Assembly (NCBI GenBank): GCA_905198125.1
Contig: CAJKBH010000005.1
Location: 1-64,000 of the forward strand
Length of the DNA stretch: 64,000 nucleotides
Direction of reading: 5' to 3'
From: an uncultured Porphyromonadaceae bacterium
Lineage (GTDB): Bacteria; Bacteroidota; Bacteroidia; Bacteroidales; Muribaculaceae
The notes under the pieces: generated by a model
The model's input: the letters and a program-made list of their open reading frames with translations, nothing else
Databases searched by the model: none
Told to the model about the DNA's origin: nothing
Translations under genes and position numbers: made by a program
In this document: piece after piece, positions 16,901 through 25,457 of the stretch
Layout of the letters: every line of letters begins with the position of its first letter
Numbering within the stretch: position 1 is the stretch's first letter

Positions 16901-19900
16901 TGGAGGCAACCAGAAAGTTTATCGTATGCTTTGCTGCAGCAACGCTGCAAAGGCCGGTAAATATGTAGTTCGTCTTGTCGCACAGGATGTGAACGGCAAC
17001 ATTCTGCATCCTTACGATCCCGAACACCCCGAAAATCCTCTGGGAGACGAGGCACATGACCTGATAGTGCGTGAATTCATCATTGAATTCATAAACCCTG
17101 CCGAATCAAATGAGGCATACATCTGCAATGAACAGGAACTAAAGGATAAGACTGTTGGAACCGAGGCCGACTTGACCGAAAGATTCGGATCGGCTTACAG
17201 CACTATAAACTGTGACGAGTACCTGGGTTTCAACAATATGTTAGGCGATGCCGCCGATTTCCCGGTCACAGATTATATTTTTCATCCCTGGCAGACCAGA
17301 TTCGGAGGAAACGCGCAATCGGATCCGGGTGAAAAATATTATGCTCTGAAATGGCCGTTGCCACGCAACATGTGCGAGTATGGTTCCACGTTGGGACGCG
17401 GCCATAATTACTGCACCTACCGTATCGCCCAGCATTCATCCGTAGTGGAATGGAAGGAAGCCGTCAATCGTGGCGCAGGAGACAATTTCAACGTCGCCTC
17501 GGGTCTGTTCGACCGTCATTTCTACGAGTCGGGATATAAGATACAGCAGGACATGGCAGCCGCAGCAGCGAAAGGAGAGGAATATACCGGTCCGACCGAA
17601 CCGGAACCGGGTTATTTCTATTGGCTGAACGCCTCGTCTGACCCCGGAGTTACCTGCCGCCTGAGTGTAGGCAAGCTATGCCATGGCGCCACGTTGCATG
17701 TCTCGGCATGGGTCGCGACTTTCAATGGACCCGAACAGGCCAATGTATCGTTTAACTTTATCGCAGTGATGAAGGACGATACCAGGGAACGCCTCCATTC
17801 CTTTGTCACAGGGCCGCTGAAATATCCGGGAGAATGGTGTAAGGTGTATTATAACTTCACGCCCGAAATTGATGCCCTCGACATCGACGCGAGCCGGATA
17901 GACCATTACGAGATAGAGCTGGACAACAACGCCTCAAGTTCCGAGGGCGCCGACTACGCCATCGACAACGTGCAGGTGTACATCATGCGCTCGGACGTCA
18001 AGGCCCGGCAGCTCTCCTTCCCCTGCGACGACAAGGACAAGGTGACGGATATGAAAGTATATGTGCCTTTCGACAACCTGCTCAAGATAGTAGACCTCAA
18101 TCCCTCCAAAGAGGGTGAGGAAGCCCGAAAAGTGAATCTTTATTACTCCTTCGTAAACAAAGCCGAGTTCGACAATCTCAGGGAACAGGGTCTGACATCC
18201 GAAGATGCTTACGCCGCCTCGGTGCTCAAGGGCTGCTACGGCACCGACCGCGAAAGCGAAGCCGACGATGCCACATACGGCCTGATGGAATTCACCACCG
18301 ACTTCTCCGGGCTTCCCGAATATACCGAAGGCGTATTCGGCACCCCGATGGGCGAAGTGATGAACGGCACTCAGTTCCTTTCCTTCAACTGCTGGGTTCG
18401 CGACAACAATATGCGTGTCGGCAACCAATATTACGTCCTGCTGTTCAACCGTCCCGAAGGGGCGCCCGAAATTCCGGGACAGCCCTTTACCGGACCTACG
18501 CTCGCGGATTACGACATCGACAACGAATGCTCCACCAAATGCCTCGTGGAGATAGAAGGCACCGGCAAGGTCAAGGTGGACGGCTACCCTACGGGCAACG
18601 GCACCGATCTGGAATGCTGCGAGAATGATTCGCCGGTGATTCAGCTCGACATGGTGGGCTATCACGTCGGCAACCGCCCCGGCGACATGGAATATCCCAT
18701 CGTGATACAGAACGCCTCGTTCGACTGGTACATCGGCAGCCTGGCAGACTTCTATCTGGAATCCGCCACCGACAAGGGAGGCAACACCGTGATGCTCTCC
18801 GACGCACTGGCCCGGTTCCGCACCGCATACCCTGACGCCACTTCAGCAATACAGGAATGCACCGGACAATACACCGAGGCCGACCGCGAATATCTGGTCA
18901 GCGTCACGACCGCCAGCGACGGCGTGGCGCCGAAGATCTACCTGCATCAGCATTCGTTCGTGTTCCCCGACACAAGCATCCCCGCCGGTGAATCGGAGGC
19001 CGAATACTTCGTGTCGGCGATACCATGCGACTACGATGGCAACGCCAAGATACTGGAGAACGGCGTGCTCGTGGATCCCAAGGACATCGTAGTCTGCCCG
19101 CAGCCTGTGGAACTGAAGATGACTGTAGGCAAACACGCCCCGCGCATGAAAGGTGGCCTGACGGCTATAGATTCCTATCCCGATTACATCAATGACGCGC
19201 CGCTTCGCATCGGACTTAAGCAGATACGCAAGGCCTCGGCATCTAAGGCCGAAAGCGCCAACGCCGAATTTACACTCGACTTCCCTATCCGTTACGTGTC
19301 CTCTACCAGTGACGCCATCACGCAGATGGTGATCAACCCCGGCAAAGACGGAAACGACAACGACCGGTCCGAGGTATATCTGACCGAGACCAACGACCCG
19401 GATTACAAGGGACTGCATCCCGAACCTGACGGCGACGACCTGAATGAAGGTCAGGTTTTCCCCGACGACCAGGGATTATGGGCCGTAGGACGTCTTGTCA
19501 AGCTCAAGGCGAATGTATCGACCGACAACAGCGTGGCCGACAATATGGCAAGTATCGTGTTCTACAAGGATGACCCCGCCGACCCGGAGACCAAGGCCCT
19601 GAACTTCAAGGAAGGTTACTACTACCGATTCGCCATTCCATATATGGAGGAAGTATTGGATGGTGTGGACTATGTGCCCGCATGTCCCGGACGCCAGATA
19701 GTGACGCTGAAGATTGTGCCGGAATACATGCGCTGGGGCGGCAATAACGAAAGCCTGAACTGGAACAACGACATGTTCTGGGAGCGCGTTGACACGAAGG
19801 GCCTTTACGCCACCGACGCCGACAAGACCAACGGCAACGGCCTGGACGACTTCGTGACCGACGGCAGCAATGTCATGACGCGCAGCTACTCCCCGGCTCC

Positions 19901-21857
19901 GTTCACCAAGGTAATTCTGCCCGCGGAGTCGTCGACGCTCAAGGATACGGACAACAAACCCCTCCCAATCGAGGATCCATACCTGTACAAGACCGTTGAC
20001 CAAACGATAGACGTCTACACACGCGAAGGCACCAAGTCCATGACCTGGACTGCCGACCCGAAAGACAAGACCGCTGACATCGACGATGAGACGGGCAACC
20101 TGCTGGATCTGCTGAAAAAGTCATCCACATACGACATCAACTACGACATGGTGGCCTTCGAAGGCAATGACTTCTTAGGATGCGGTCCGTGGCAGGCTCA
20201 TGTATGCGACCAGATCGACTTCATGCCCAACGCCGGCATATCCAACCAGCAATACCTTACCTACAACAAGGCATGGGTGGAGTTCGAGATGACGCCCGGC
20301 CGCTGGTACACCCTCTCCTCCCCTCTGGCCGAGACTCTGGCAGGCGACATGTACATGCCTACAGCCAACTCGCGGCAGGAGACACTGCGCTTCAGCGACA
20401 TTACCTACGACCCGAAACTGAACAACCGCTTCGCTCCCGCCGTGTTCCAGCGCAACTGGGACGCCGCCAACGCCACACTGTTCCATCTGCCCGCATCCGA
20501 CGGCGGCGACGGCACACAGGAAAACGTAGCCGTGGCCACGACATGGAGCCACGTGTACAACGATGTGCTGGAGAAATACGAACCGGGCGAAGGCTTCTCC
20601 ATCTACACCGACCACTCCCGTGTGACAGAAAAACCGGAGAAAGTGCTGATGCGTCTCCCCAAGGCCGACGCCGACTGGTACTACTACGACATCGACTGGA
20701 CCGGCCCGGACAATAACACCACCGAGTCTGGTATCCACGGCGACCATACCGAGACGGGTCACACCGCAGAGGCCAACTACCGCCTCAACTCTCTGGAGGA
20801 CGGGCAGACAGGCACCATGACCGGCACCGTGGCTGGCAACTCGCGCTACTATCTGTTCGGCAACCCGTTCATGGCACCGCTGAACATGGCCAAGCTGCTG
20901 GAGATGAACGCCGACAAGATCAAGCCTGTGTACTGGATAATGGCCGACAATACCATAGAGGCCGCCTCCGTGTTCGGCAAGTACACATACACCAATCAGA
21001 TTACCGGCGCCGAAGCGAAGGTATCGCCGCTGCAAGGCTTCTTCGTGGAGCTGAAGGAAGGCTACACTCCCACCGGCAACAAGCTGGAGCTGACCTACGA
21101 CAACAGCACGATGCTCCGCACCGCCGCAGGCGGCAACCCCCTCCGCAAGCCCGGCACCCGCTCCGCCTCCCGTTCCGCCTCCCGTTCCGCCTCCCCGTCC
21201 TCCTCCGCCTCCATGTCCCGTTCCGAGGCGGAAGCCGAGGCTCCCGGCCTTGTGCTCGAGGCCCTGCGCAACAACACCGTCCTGTCGCGCTCGCTGATAG
21301 TGACCGACATGAACGCCTCCTCCGGCTATGGCGACGAGGACGCGCCGCTGATGATAGACCGTCAGCTCGTCACCGCGCCGCTCGTCTACTCGCTGGCCGG
21401 ACACCGTGCCGCCGTAATCAACGTGACGGACGACATCGACGGCACCGGCATCGGCGTAGCGACCGACGACCCGGCCGAAACTCTGACCATACGCCTCAGC
21501 AACGTGGCCGAGGCCGCGGACTGCGTGCTGCTCGACATAGCCACCGGCGAAAGCGAGCCGATATACGAGGGCATGGAGATACCGGTGACCGGCAGCACGA
21601 ACGGACGCTACTACATCACGCGCGGCGGCACGCAGGACGGAATCCGCGCCATACGCATAGAGCGCATCGGCAACACCGTGACCGTCTCCACCGGACGTCA
21701 GAACATCAGCATCGACGTGTTCGACACGCTCGGCGTCCACACCGCCTCGCATCAGGCCGACGCCCCGCAGGTATCCTTCACGCTTCCCGCCGGCGTCTAT
21801 GTCCTGAAAGCCGACGACGGCACCGAGCGCAAAACCGCCAAGCTCATCATCCGCTGA
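13914..21857 (+). CDS. giant fimbrial-locus surface protein with discoidin-like, GLUG-like and sorting-signal-like domains
   Basis: About 2647 aa from ATG 13914 (ATG 13950 is possible). The signal ends CLQPAMA before QDSG. Residues about 95-200 resemble a discoidin/F5-8C sugar-binding domain (LQIDLGEGFKL, FHVEVSRDGVTWEPF, FRYIRFTV). Residues about 445-510 have GLUG-type adhesin repeats (FEIATVDDFLEFVEKV, AGTFDGQGHVIKNLHY). A Ser/Arg/Ala low-complexity stretch is near 2416-2442. The last 60 residues (ISIDVFDTLG, then LPAGVYVLKADDG, then AKLIIR) resemble a type IX secretion type A sorting domain. Base composition falls clearly within 15430-16010 and parts of 16230-17600, suggesting mosaic origin. 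Likely the fimbrial-tip or co-displayed adhesin; ligand unknown. Confidence 0.75.
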   Translation: MQITIRRTLKRLMKPALLAAAIASTCLQPAMAQDSGTADPSKPAVPPLPEVLITDPSQLHSNAHNVTNNGSASDADLKTLIDDSNSAVNYSYWISDTEGTCQDPQYLQIDLGEGFKLAADEDIVVYTTRHKEQNPPTNLNISNFGKKLHPTAFHVEVSRDGVTWEPFADPDTHVYFTYRGPGTKEFSTRIHTDKTFRYIRFTVTANNSKTLNKGTQYRSMCLAHFQLLKVKKDSGAIYFFNTEPGKESYLTDRFHLNTDLRPDYADYEFVNTRGIFDLHKLDHYDTADNPKDFCDWDACWDENGIWKKDLLTLAKYGIEMPKYSWVTGAENPLVKEGKRQRTHVIEHTYYAVPGDAVALVPYYEMPTRMPDKYDVSYAHWYDYETGGHLVDPTTGARLLDFLVDPRDIYYSKNHGYFAGIGFPRESHYDKPETGGGDDPQPVTTFEIATVDDFLEFVEKVKTDKLLDAKLTADLDFSGYSWEPDQFPKIEKYAGTFDGQGHVIKNLHYTANNGGVAFISSLGIQSVNNKTYAGSLRNIIFDENCSFTNTTENAWNNPTAAIIGTLPNWGEETFVIQGVINKATLKAQAVSGIIGNWNSTACNVEIRNCAVTGTLKASGFYNEHLFFPSATIFTTHGGKSTISNCWTVTDAEVETRNWNGDPETYTTNAFYYSDNNSVTVTNCYSNNPPIASIKQIPTDPASLNTEEFLGKLNGGKPGYWAVSTEDGDGAGAYPYPYVRLSLPGEGPDNPDDSVDTYDDSPGSWVWADADGKPMSSDNPGSFYTIKPNEKGSGNAGTYATFFFPRSPYAKSGELLGLPKEYTIAADFSYSFNVKDPTSSGMEPSMDANLNIDYAHRKIYEPELCYRHIFHIKDGRQFAEEMSGSHEKNQEYLVKTRRYITALTGTDFNVRLDAGMPIAAGDGWDARSRFYYKISNSDYRRVAGCKVVTKKLVTNADGIEEEQDCMWDDATFSLGKEVLLVGSRTLDDKSDSPRYYACGGNQKVYRMLCCSNAAKAGKYVVRLVAQDVNGNILHPYDPEHPENPLGDEAHDLIVREFIIEFINPAESNEAYICNEQELKDKTVGTEADLTERFGSAYSTINCDEYLGFNNMLGDAADFPVTDYIFHPWQTRFGGNAQSDPGEKYYALKWPLPRNMCEYGSTLGRGHNYCTYRIAQHSSVVEWKEAVNRGAGDNFNVASGLFDRHFYESGYKIQQDMAAAAAKGEEYTGPTEPEPGYFYWLNASSDPGVTCRLSVGKLCHGATLHVSAWVATFNGPEQANVSFNFIAVMKDDTRERLHSFVTGPLKYPGEWCKVYYNFTPEIDALDIDASRIDHYEIELDNNASSSEGADYAIDNVQVYIMRSDVKARQLSFPCDDKDKVTDMKVYVPFDNLLKIVDLNPSKEGEEARKVNLYYSFVNKAEFDNLREQGLTSEDAYAASVLKGCYGTDRESEADDATYGLMEFTTDFSGLPEYTEGVFGTPMGEVMNGTQFLSFNCWVRDNNMRVGNQYYVLLFNRPEGAPEIPGQPFTGPTLADYDIDNECSTKCLVEIEGTGKVKVDGYPTGNGTDLECCENDSPVIQLDMVGYHVGNRPGDMEYPIVIQNASFDWYIGSLADFYLESATDKGGNTVMLSDALARFRTAYPDATSAIQECTGQYTEADREYLVSVTTASDGVAPKIYLHQHSFVFPDTSIPAGESEAEYFVSAIPCDYDGNAKILENGVLVDPKDIVVCPQPVELKMTVGKHAPRMKGGLTAIDSYPDYINDAPLRIGLKQIRKASASKAESANAEFTLDFPIRYVSSTSDAITQMVINPGKDGNDNDRSEVYLTETNDPDYKGLHPEPDGDDLNEGQVFPDDQGLWAVGRLVKLKANVSTDNSVADNMASIVFYKDDPADPETKALNFKEGYYYRFAIPYMEEVLDGVDYVPACPGRQIVTLKIVPEYMRWGGNNESLNWNNDMFWERVDTKGLYATDADKTNGNGLDDFVTDGSNVMTRSYSPAPFTKVILPAESSTLKDTDNKPLPIEDPYLYKTVDQTIDVYTREGTKSMTWTADPKDKTADIDDETGNLLDLLKKSSTYDINYDMVAFEGNDFLGCGPWQAHVCDQIDFMPNAGISNQQYLTYNKAWVEFEMTPGRWYTLSSPLAETLAGDMYMPTANSRQETLRFSDITYDPKLNNRFAPAVFQRNWDAANATLFHLPASDGGDGTQENVAVATTWSHVYNDVLEKYEPGEGFSIYTDHSRVTEKPEKVLMRLPKADADWYYYDIDWTGPDNNTTESGIHGDHTETGHTAEANYRLNSLEDGQTGTMTGTVAGNSRYYLFGNPFMAPLNMAKLLEMNADKIKPVYWIMADNTIEAASVFGKYTYTNQITGAEAKVSPLQGFFVELKEGYTPTGNKLELTYDNSTMLRTAAGGNPLRKPGTRSASRSASRSASPSSSASMSRSEAEAEAPGLVLEALRNNTVLSRSLIVTDMNASSGYGDEDAPLMIDRQLVTAPLVYSLAGHRAAVINVTDDIDGTGIGVATDDPAETLTIRLSNVAEAADCVLLDIATGESEPIYEGMEIPVTGSTNGRYYITRGGTQDGIRAIRIERIGNTVTVSTGRQNISIDVFDTLGVHTASHQADAPQVSFTLPAGVYVLKADDGTERKTAKLIIR

Positions 21858-21885
21858 CAGGTTCAGACAGGAGATTATTGGTTTA

Positions 21886-22003
21886 GACAGGAGAACAGGA
21901 GAAACAGGAGTGTCAACACAATAAATCTCCTGTTTCTCCTGTTCTCCTGTCTAAAATAAACCTAGCGTTCAGAATAAACTCCTGTTTCTCCTGTTCTCCT
22001 GTC
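21886..22003. repeat. 26-bp-stem element, copy 4, with duplicated right arm
   Basis: Left arm 21886-21910, first right arm 21927-21951 and a second right arm 21979-22003. The 77 bp from 21927 to 22003 recur in inverse orientation at 26970-27046 with only three mismatches, all in the 27-bp spacer. Located between the giant gene and the DUF1573 gene. Confidence 0.92.
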
Positions 22004-22033
22004 TAAATAACCATACTGTCAAAATAAACATAT

Positions 22034-22417
22034 ATGAAACGCGCAGTGAAAATATTTATGTCCGTGCTGTCGATACTGCTCCTGTGCGGGGCGGCAAAGC
22101 CGGAAGCGGGCATACTGCTCCTGGTGAACGACACCATCGACCTCGGCGACGTGCCGCAGGACAGCGTCGCGTCGGCTCCGTTGCCGGTGACCAACACCGG
22201 CAACGCACCGTTCGTCATCACGTCCGTGCGCACCAACTGCAGCTGCAGCGTGGGAAGCTACCCGCACTCTGAAATCCTGCCGGGCGACACAGCCGAGATC
22301 ATAATAAAATTCTCGGCCCGGGACAGACGTCCGGGCCGAGTTCACAAGTATATATATATCAGATCCACATCTTCTGTGCCTCGAAGCGTGGCTTTCCTGA
22401 AAGCCAACGTAATTTGA
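22034..22417 (+). CDS. DUF1573 exported protein
   Basis: A 127-aa protein with a signal peptide (MKRAVKIFMSVLSILLLCGA) followed by one DUF1573 domain: IDLGDVPQDSVASAPLPVTNTG, then the typical TNCSCS cysteine pair and PGDTAEIIIKF. DUF1573 is an immunoglobulin/ASPM-SPD-2-Hydin-like beta-sandwich common in exported Bacteroidota proteins; no enzymatic function is known. It is the last gene on the + strand of the fimbrial cluster, and an accessory role there is possible but not shown. Its TGA stop overlaps the first base of the 60-bp repeat unit. Confidence 0.85.
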   Translation: MKRAVKIFMSVLSILLLCGAAKPEAGILLLVNDTIDLGDVPQDSVASAPLPVTNTGNAPFVITSVRTNCSCSVGSYPHSEILPGDTAEIIIKFSARDRRPGRVHKYIYIRSTSSVPRSVAFLKANVI

Positions 22418-22476
22418 CTGGAGGGGCGGTGTCCTCACCGCCCACAGGTTGACAGCGTGGACGCAGTCATTCCAGT
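22417..22476. repeat. 60-bp double-hairpin element, full unit
   Basis: Same 60-bp unit as 4654-4713, including GGGCGGTG-TCCT-CACCGCCC. It exactly bridges two convergent genes: its first base is the A of the DUF1573 TGA stop, and its last base is the final base of the AEC permease TAA stop read on the other strand. A bidirectional terminator is the natural reading. Confidence 0.92.
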
Positions 22477-23525
22477 TATCCCAGGAAGTGCTGGTAGCAG
22501 AACTGCGTGAACCAGATCCAGAAGGGACAGAAGCCGATGAAGGTGATGACGGACAATGCCAGCGACGACGTGGAGGTAGCCACGTATGTGTCGTATTCGT
22601 CAGCAATGATGATACCGGAGAATGCCGGAGGCAGTGCGCCGGCTATAACCATCATGGCGAGGTTGGTCTCGGTCATCTTGAACAGCAGCCCCACTATCAG
22701 CAGCAGTGCCGGCATCACTATCATCTTGAGGATACATCCTAAAATACCCTGCCAGTTGATGGTAATCTTGAAAGCCGAAAGTGTAATACCTGCGGCGAAC
22801 ACGGCCATCGAGGCGTTGGCCCCCTTGATCAGGTCGAACGAAGGGCTGAGCCACTCGGGCCATGGAATTCCGACTACAACCCAGACCACGGCTAAGATAG
22901 GAGCCCATGCCACAGGCTGTTCCAGAGCGTTGATCACGGCTTTCCATCCGGCATTGCGGCGGGGCTTGCCCGTAGCGGTGCCACCTGTGCCGCCGGCCGT
23001 CGCAGCCACGGTGCCGCCGTTGGCCACGGCCTTCTGCGCGGCTTCCTTGTCCAGCGCGTTGTTAAGCAGCGACAGTCCGACAGGAATACCCACGGCGTTG
23101 ACGACGATACCCACGATGGCCACTACCAGCGCAACACCCACGGTGTGTCCGAAGATAGGCTCCAGGACGGCGAATCCCAGGAAGCCGATTGTCGGCGAAC
23201 CGTTCACCAGCGCCATGATGGCGCCGTCGGCGGCGGTGGTGTTCTTGAAGCATTTGGCATAGATGAAGTACACGGCCATGAAGCACGCCATAATCACCAC
23301 AAGCGATATGACGGTCAGCTTCAGGTCCTCCACCAGCATGTGACGGTTGGCCTGGACTATCGACACGAACAGGGCGGCCGGCAATGCGTAGTCAAGCACT
23401 ACCTTGTTGAAGGCCTTACCGTTGTCGGCGGTAAAGATTCCCTTCTTGCCCGATATGTATCCTGCAAGCATCACCACGATAATCGGGACGATGGCATACA
23501 GGATGATATGCATCATGTTACTCAT
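22476..23525 (-). CDS. AEC-family permease (YfdV-like) of the oxalate module
   Basis: A 349-aa polytopic membrane protein of the auxin efflux carrier family. It shows two hydrophobic halves separated by a cytoplasmic linker at about residues 160-195 (Ala/Gly/Thr-rich, then KPRRNAGWKAV). Typical AEC text is VVLDYALPAALF in the first half and GITLSAFKITINWQ, then GALPPAFSGIIIADEYDT in the second. It lies 19 bp downstream of oxc, in the same order as E. coli frc-oxc-yfdV, so I infer transport of oxalate or formate. Family membership is clear; the substrate is inferred from context only. Confidence 0.85.
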   Translation of the reverse strand: MSNMMHIILYAIVPIIVVMLAGYISGKKGIFTADNGKAFNKVVLDYALPAALFVSIVQANRHMLVEDLKLTVISLVVIMACFMAVYFIYAKCFKNTTAADGAIMALVNGSPTIGFLGFAVLEPIFGHTVGVALVVAIVGIVVNAVGIPVGLSLLNNALDKEAAQKAVANGGTVAATAGGTGGTATGKPRRNAGWKAVINALEQPVAWAPILAVVWVVVGIPWPEWLSPSFDLIKGANASMAVFAAGITLSAFKITINWQGILGCILKMIVMPALLLIVGLLFKMTETNLAMMVIAGALPPAFSGIIIADEYDTYVATSTSSLALSVITFIGFCPFWIWFTQFCYQHFLG

Positions 23526-23544
23526 AACCTTTTGTTTTTAATAA

Positions 23545-25293
23545 TTAAACGGTATAGTCGATCAGCGGAGCCGGGTTGAGGTATCCGATGTGGCCGGATT
23601 CCTTGCCGGAGTCGGCGGCAAGCTGCACGTCGATCAGGGCCGGTTTCTTGGAGGCGATGGCCTCGGTGAGAGCTTTCTTCAGGTCGGCCACGTTGTCGAC
23701 GCGGTAGCCGGCGGCTCCGAAGCACTCCCCTATCAGGTTATACTGCGCGTTAATGTCGAGCGTTGTGGGCGCGGGTGCGTCGCCTCCGCCCGGATTGACA
23801 CCGATGCCGTTGTAGATGCCGCCGTTGTTGAACACCACGACCGTCACAGGGAGATTGAAACGGCAGATGGTGGCGAAGTCCATGCCGGAGAAACCGAACG
23901 CGGAGTCACCCTCGATGGCCACTACGCTCTTGCCTGTGGCCACGGCGGCTCCGACGCACGAACCCATGCCCATGCCCATGATGGCCCATGTGGCGCAGTC
24001 CACGCGATGACGCGGCAGCGACATGTCGATTGTGTCGCGAGTGTCGTCAAGGGTATTGGCACCTTCGTTGATCAGGACGATGTCGGGATTGGCCTCTAAG
24101 ATAGGCTTGATGGCGCTGAGTGCCGTCCAATGGTTCATGGGCATTGCCGTGGAAGCTTCCTCCAGGCGTTTGGCAAACTTGGCGTTCTTCGCGGCGGTCT
24201 CGGCCTGCAGCCCGCTGACCCACGTCGGGTCGGCGGCTATGGTCTTGCCTTTCAGTCCGTCGAGAATCATCTGCAGCGAAGTGCGCATGTCGCCCACCAC
24301 CGGCGCAGCGATAGGCACGTTGCGGTCTATCTCCTCGGCGCAGGCGTCAAGCTGAATGAACTTGCCGGCGGGGTTCCACTTGCCGCGGCCGAAAGAGAGC
24401 ATCCAGTTCAGGCGCGCGCCGATCACTACGACCACGTCCGCCTCCTCCATGATGGTGGAGCGGCAGCTGATGGCGCTGAGCGGGCCGTTGTCGGGCAGCA
24501 GTCCCTTGGCCATCGACATGGGGTAATAAGGTATGTTGTAGGTCTCTACCAGTTCCTTCACCAGATCCTCGAGTCCGGCGTAAGCGGCGCCCTTGCCGAG
24601 GAGTATAGCCGGTTTTTTGGCCGATGTCAGCAGTTCGACCGCGCGTTTCACCGCTTCGGCGTTGGGTGCGACGGTGGAATAGATGTCAACCGGGGTGTAG
24701 AACAGTTTCTCGGCATAGGCGGCATCCATGATTTCGGCCAGGGCCGGAGTAGTCATGTCGATGTACACGCCGCCGGGACGGCCTGAGACGGCAGCGCGGT
24801 ATGCGCGGGCCACTGCCGACGGGATGTCCTTGGCATACGAGCAGCGGAATGCAGCCTTGACCAGAGGACGTGCGGTGTTAAGCTGGTCCAGTTCCTCGTA
24901 TGTACCCATCTTCATGTCGACCATGGTCGGGTCGGTGGCACCGGATATCTGAATCATCGGGTAACAGTTTACAGTGGCGTTGGCCGTGGCCGTCAGACCG
25001 TTCATAAAGCCGAGCGACGACACGGTGAGAAGCACGCCGGGACGGCGTGTCAGATAACCGTAGGTGGCGGCAGCCATGCCGGCCTGCTGCTCGAAACGGA
25101 AGCCATAGAAGTTCATGCCTACTTTCTGCATGGCGTAGGCAGCCTCGGTGACGGGGATGCCCACAAGCCCGAACACATCCATCAGACCTAAACGACGAAG
25201 ACTTTCGGCAAGTATATACATACCCGTAACCTGCTCCGGGAACTTGGGAGCCGGCTTCGGATTGCAGTTACATGTTGTATTTCCCATAATCAA
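23545..25293 (-). CDS. oxc: oxalyl-CoA decarboxylase
   Basis: A 582-aa thiamine-diphosphate enzyme that converts oxalyl-CoA to formyl-CoA and CO2 in the cytoplasm. The activating glutamate is Glu68 in FRFEQQAGMAA, and the ThDP/Mg motif is GDSAFGFSGMDF (Asp463) with VVFNNGGIYNG about 28 residues later. The text GARLNWMLSFGRG and FIQLDACAEEIDRN is characteristic of oxalyl-CoA decarboxylase rather than acetolactate synthase. The start at 25293 gives MIMGNTT; Met3 is equally possible. frc is directly upstream and the YfdV-like permease downstream, so the three genes form one unit. The gap to frc carries an AT-rich repeat. Confidence 0.93.
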   Translation of the reverse strand: MIMGNTTCNCNPKPAPKFPEQVTGMYILAESLRRLGLMDVFGLVGIPVTEAAYAMQKVGMNFYGFRFEQQAGMAAATYGYLTRRPGVLLTVSSLGFMNGLTATANATVNCYPMIQISGATDPTMVDMKMGTYEELDQLNTARPLVKAAFRCSYAKDIPSAVARAYRAAVSGRPGGVYIDMTTPALAEIMDAAYAEKLFYTPVDIYSTVAPNAEAVKRAVELLTSAKKPAILLGKGAAYAGLEDLVKELVETYNIPYYPMSMAKGLLPDNGPLSAISCRSTIMEEADVVVVIGARLNWMLSFGRGKWNPAGKFIQLDACAEEIDRNVPIAAPVVGDMRTSLQMILDGLKGKTIAADPTWVSGLQAETAAKNAKFAKRLEEASTAMPMNHWTALSAIKPILEANPDIVLINEGANTLDDTRDTIDMSLPRHRVDCATWAIMGMGMGSCVGAAVATGKSVVAIEGDSAFGFSGMDFATICRFNLPVTVVVFNNGGIYNGIGVNPGGGDAPAPTTLDINAQYNLIGECFGAAGYRVDNVADLKKALTEAIASKKPALIDVQLAADSGKESGHIGYLNPAPLIDYTV

Positions 25294-25317
25294 GTTATTT
25301 ATAGTTTATAAAGTTTG

Positions 25318-25448
25318 AGAGGAGTAAATGGAAGTTCAAAGAGTTTATAAAGTGTAAAAAGTTAAGATAATACCAAGACGCTGCTTTCAGAGTCTACACT
25401 ATTATCTTAACTTTTTCAACTCTTTAACTTCTTAAACTTTTAAACTTT
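25318..25448. repeat. AT-rich inverted element, copy 2
   Basis: AAAGTGTAAAAAGTTAAGAT (about 25350) is inversely repeated as ATTATCTTAACTTTTTCAAC (about 25400), with further AAACTTTTAAACTTTC text to 25448. It fills the gap between frc and oxc and resembles 2909-3015 and 29655-29757. Confidence 0.78.
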
Positions 25449-25457
25449 CAGTTTAAA

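Noticed and set aside
20175..21752. A 525-codon open frame on the minus strand opposite the giant surface gene
   Set aside because: It is a by-product of the GC-rich codon pattern of the + strand gene. Its residues are a monotonous mix of G, V, A, H and R without any domain, and the + strand has clear adhesin features.
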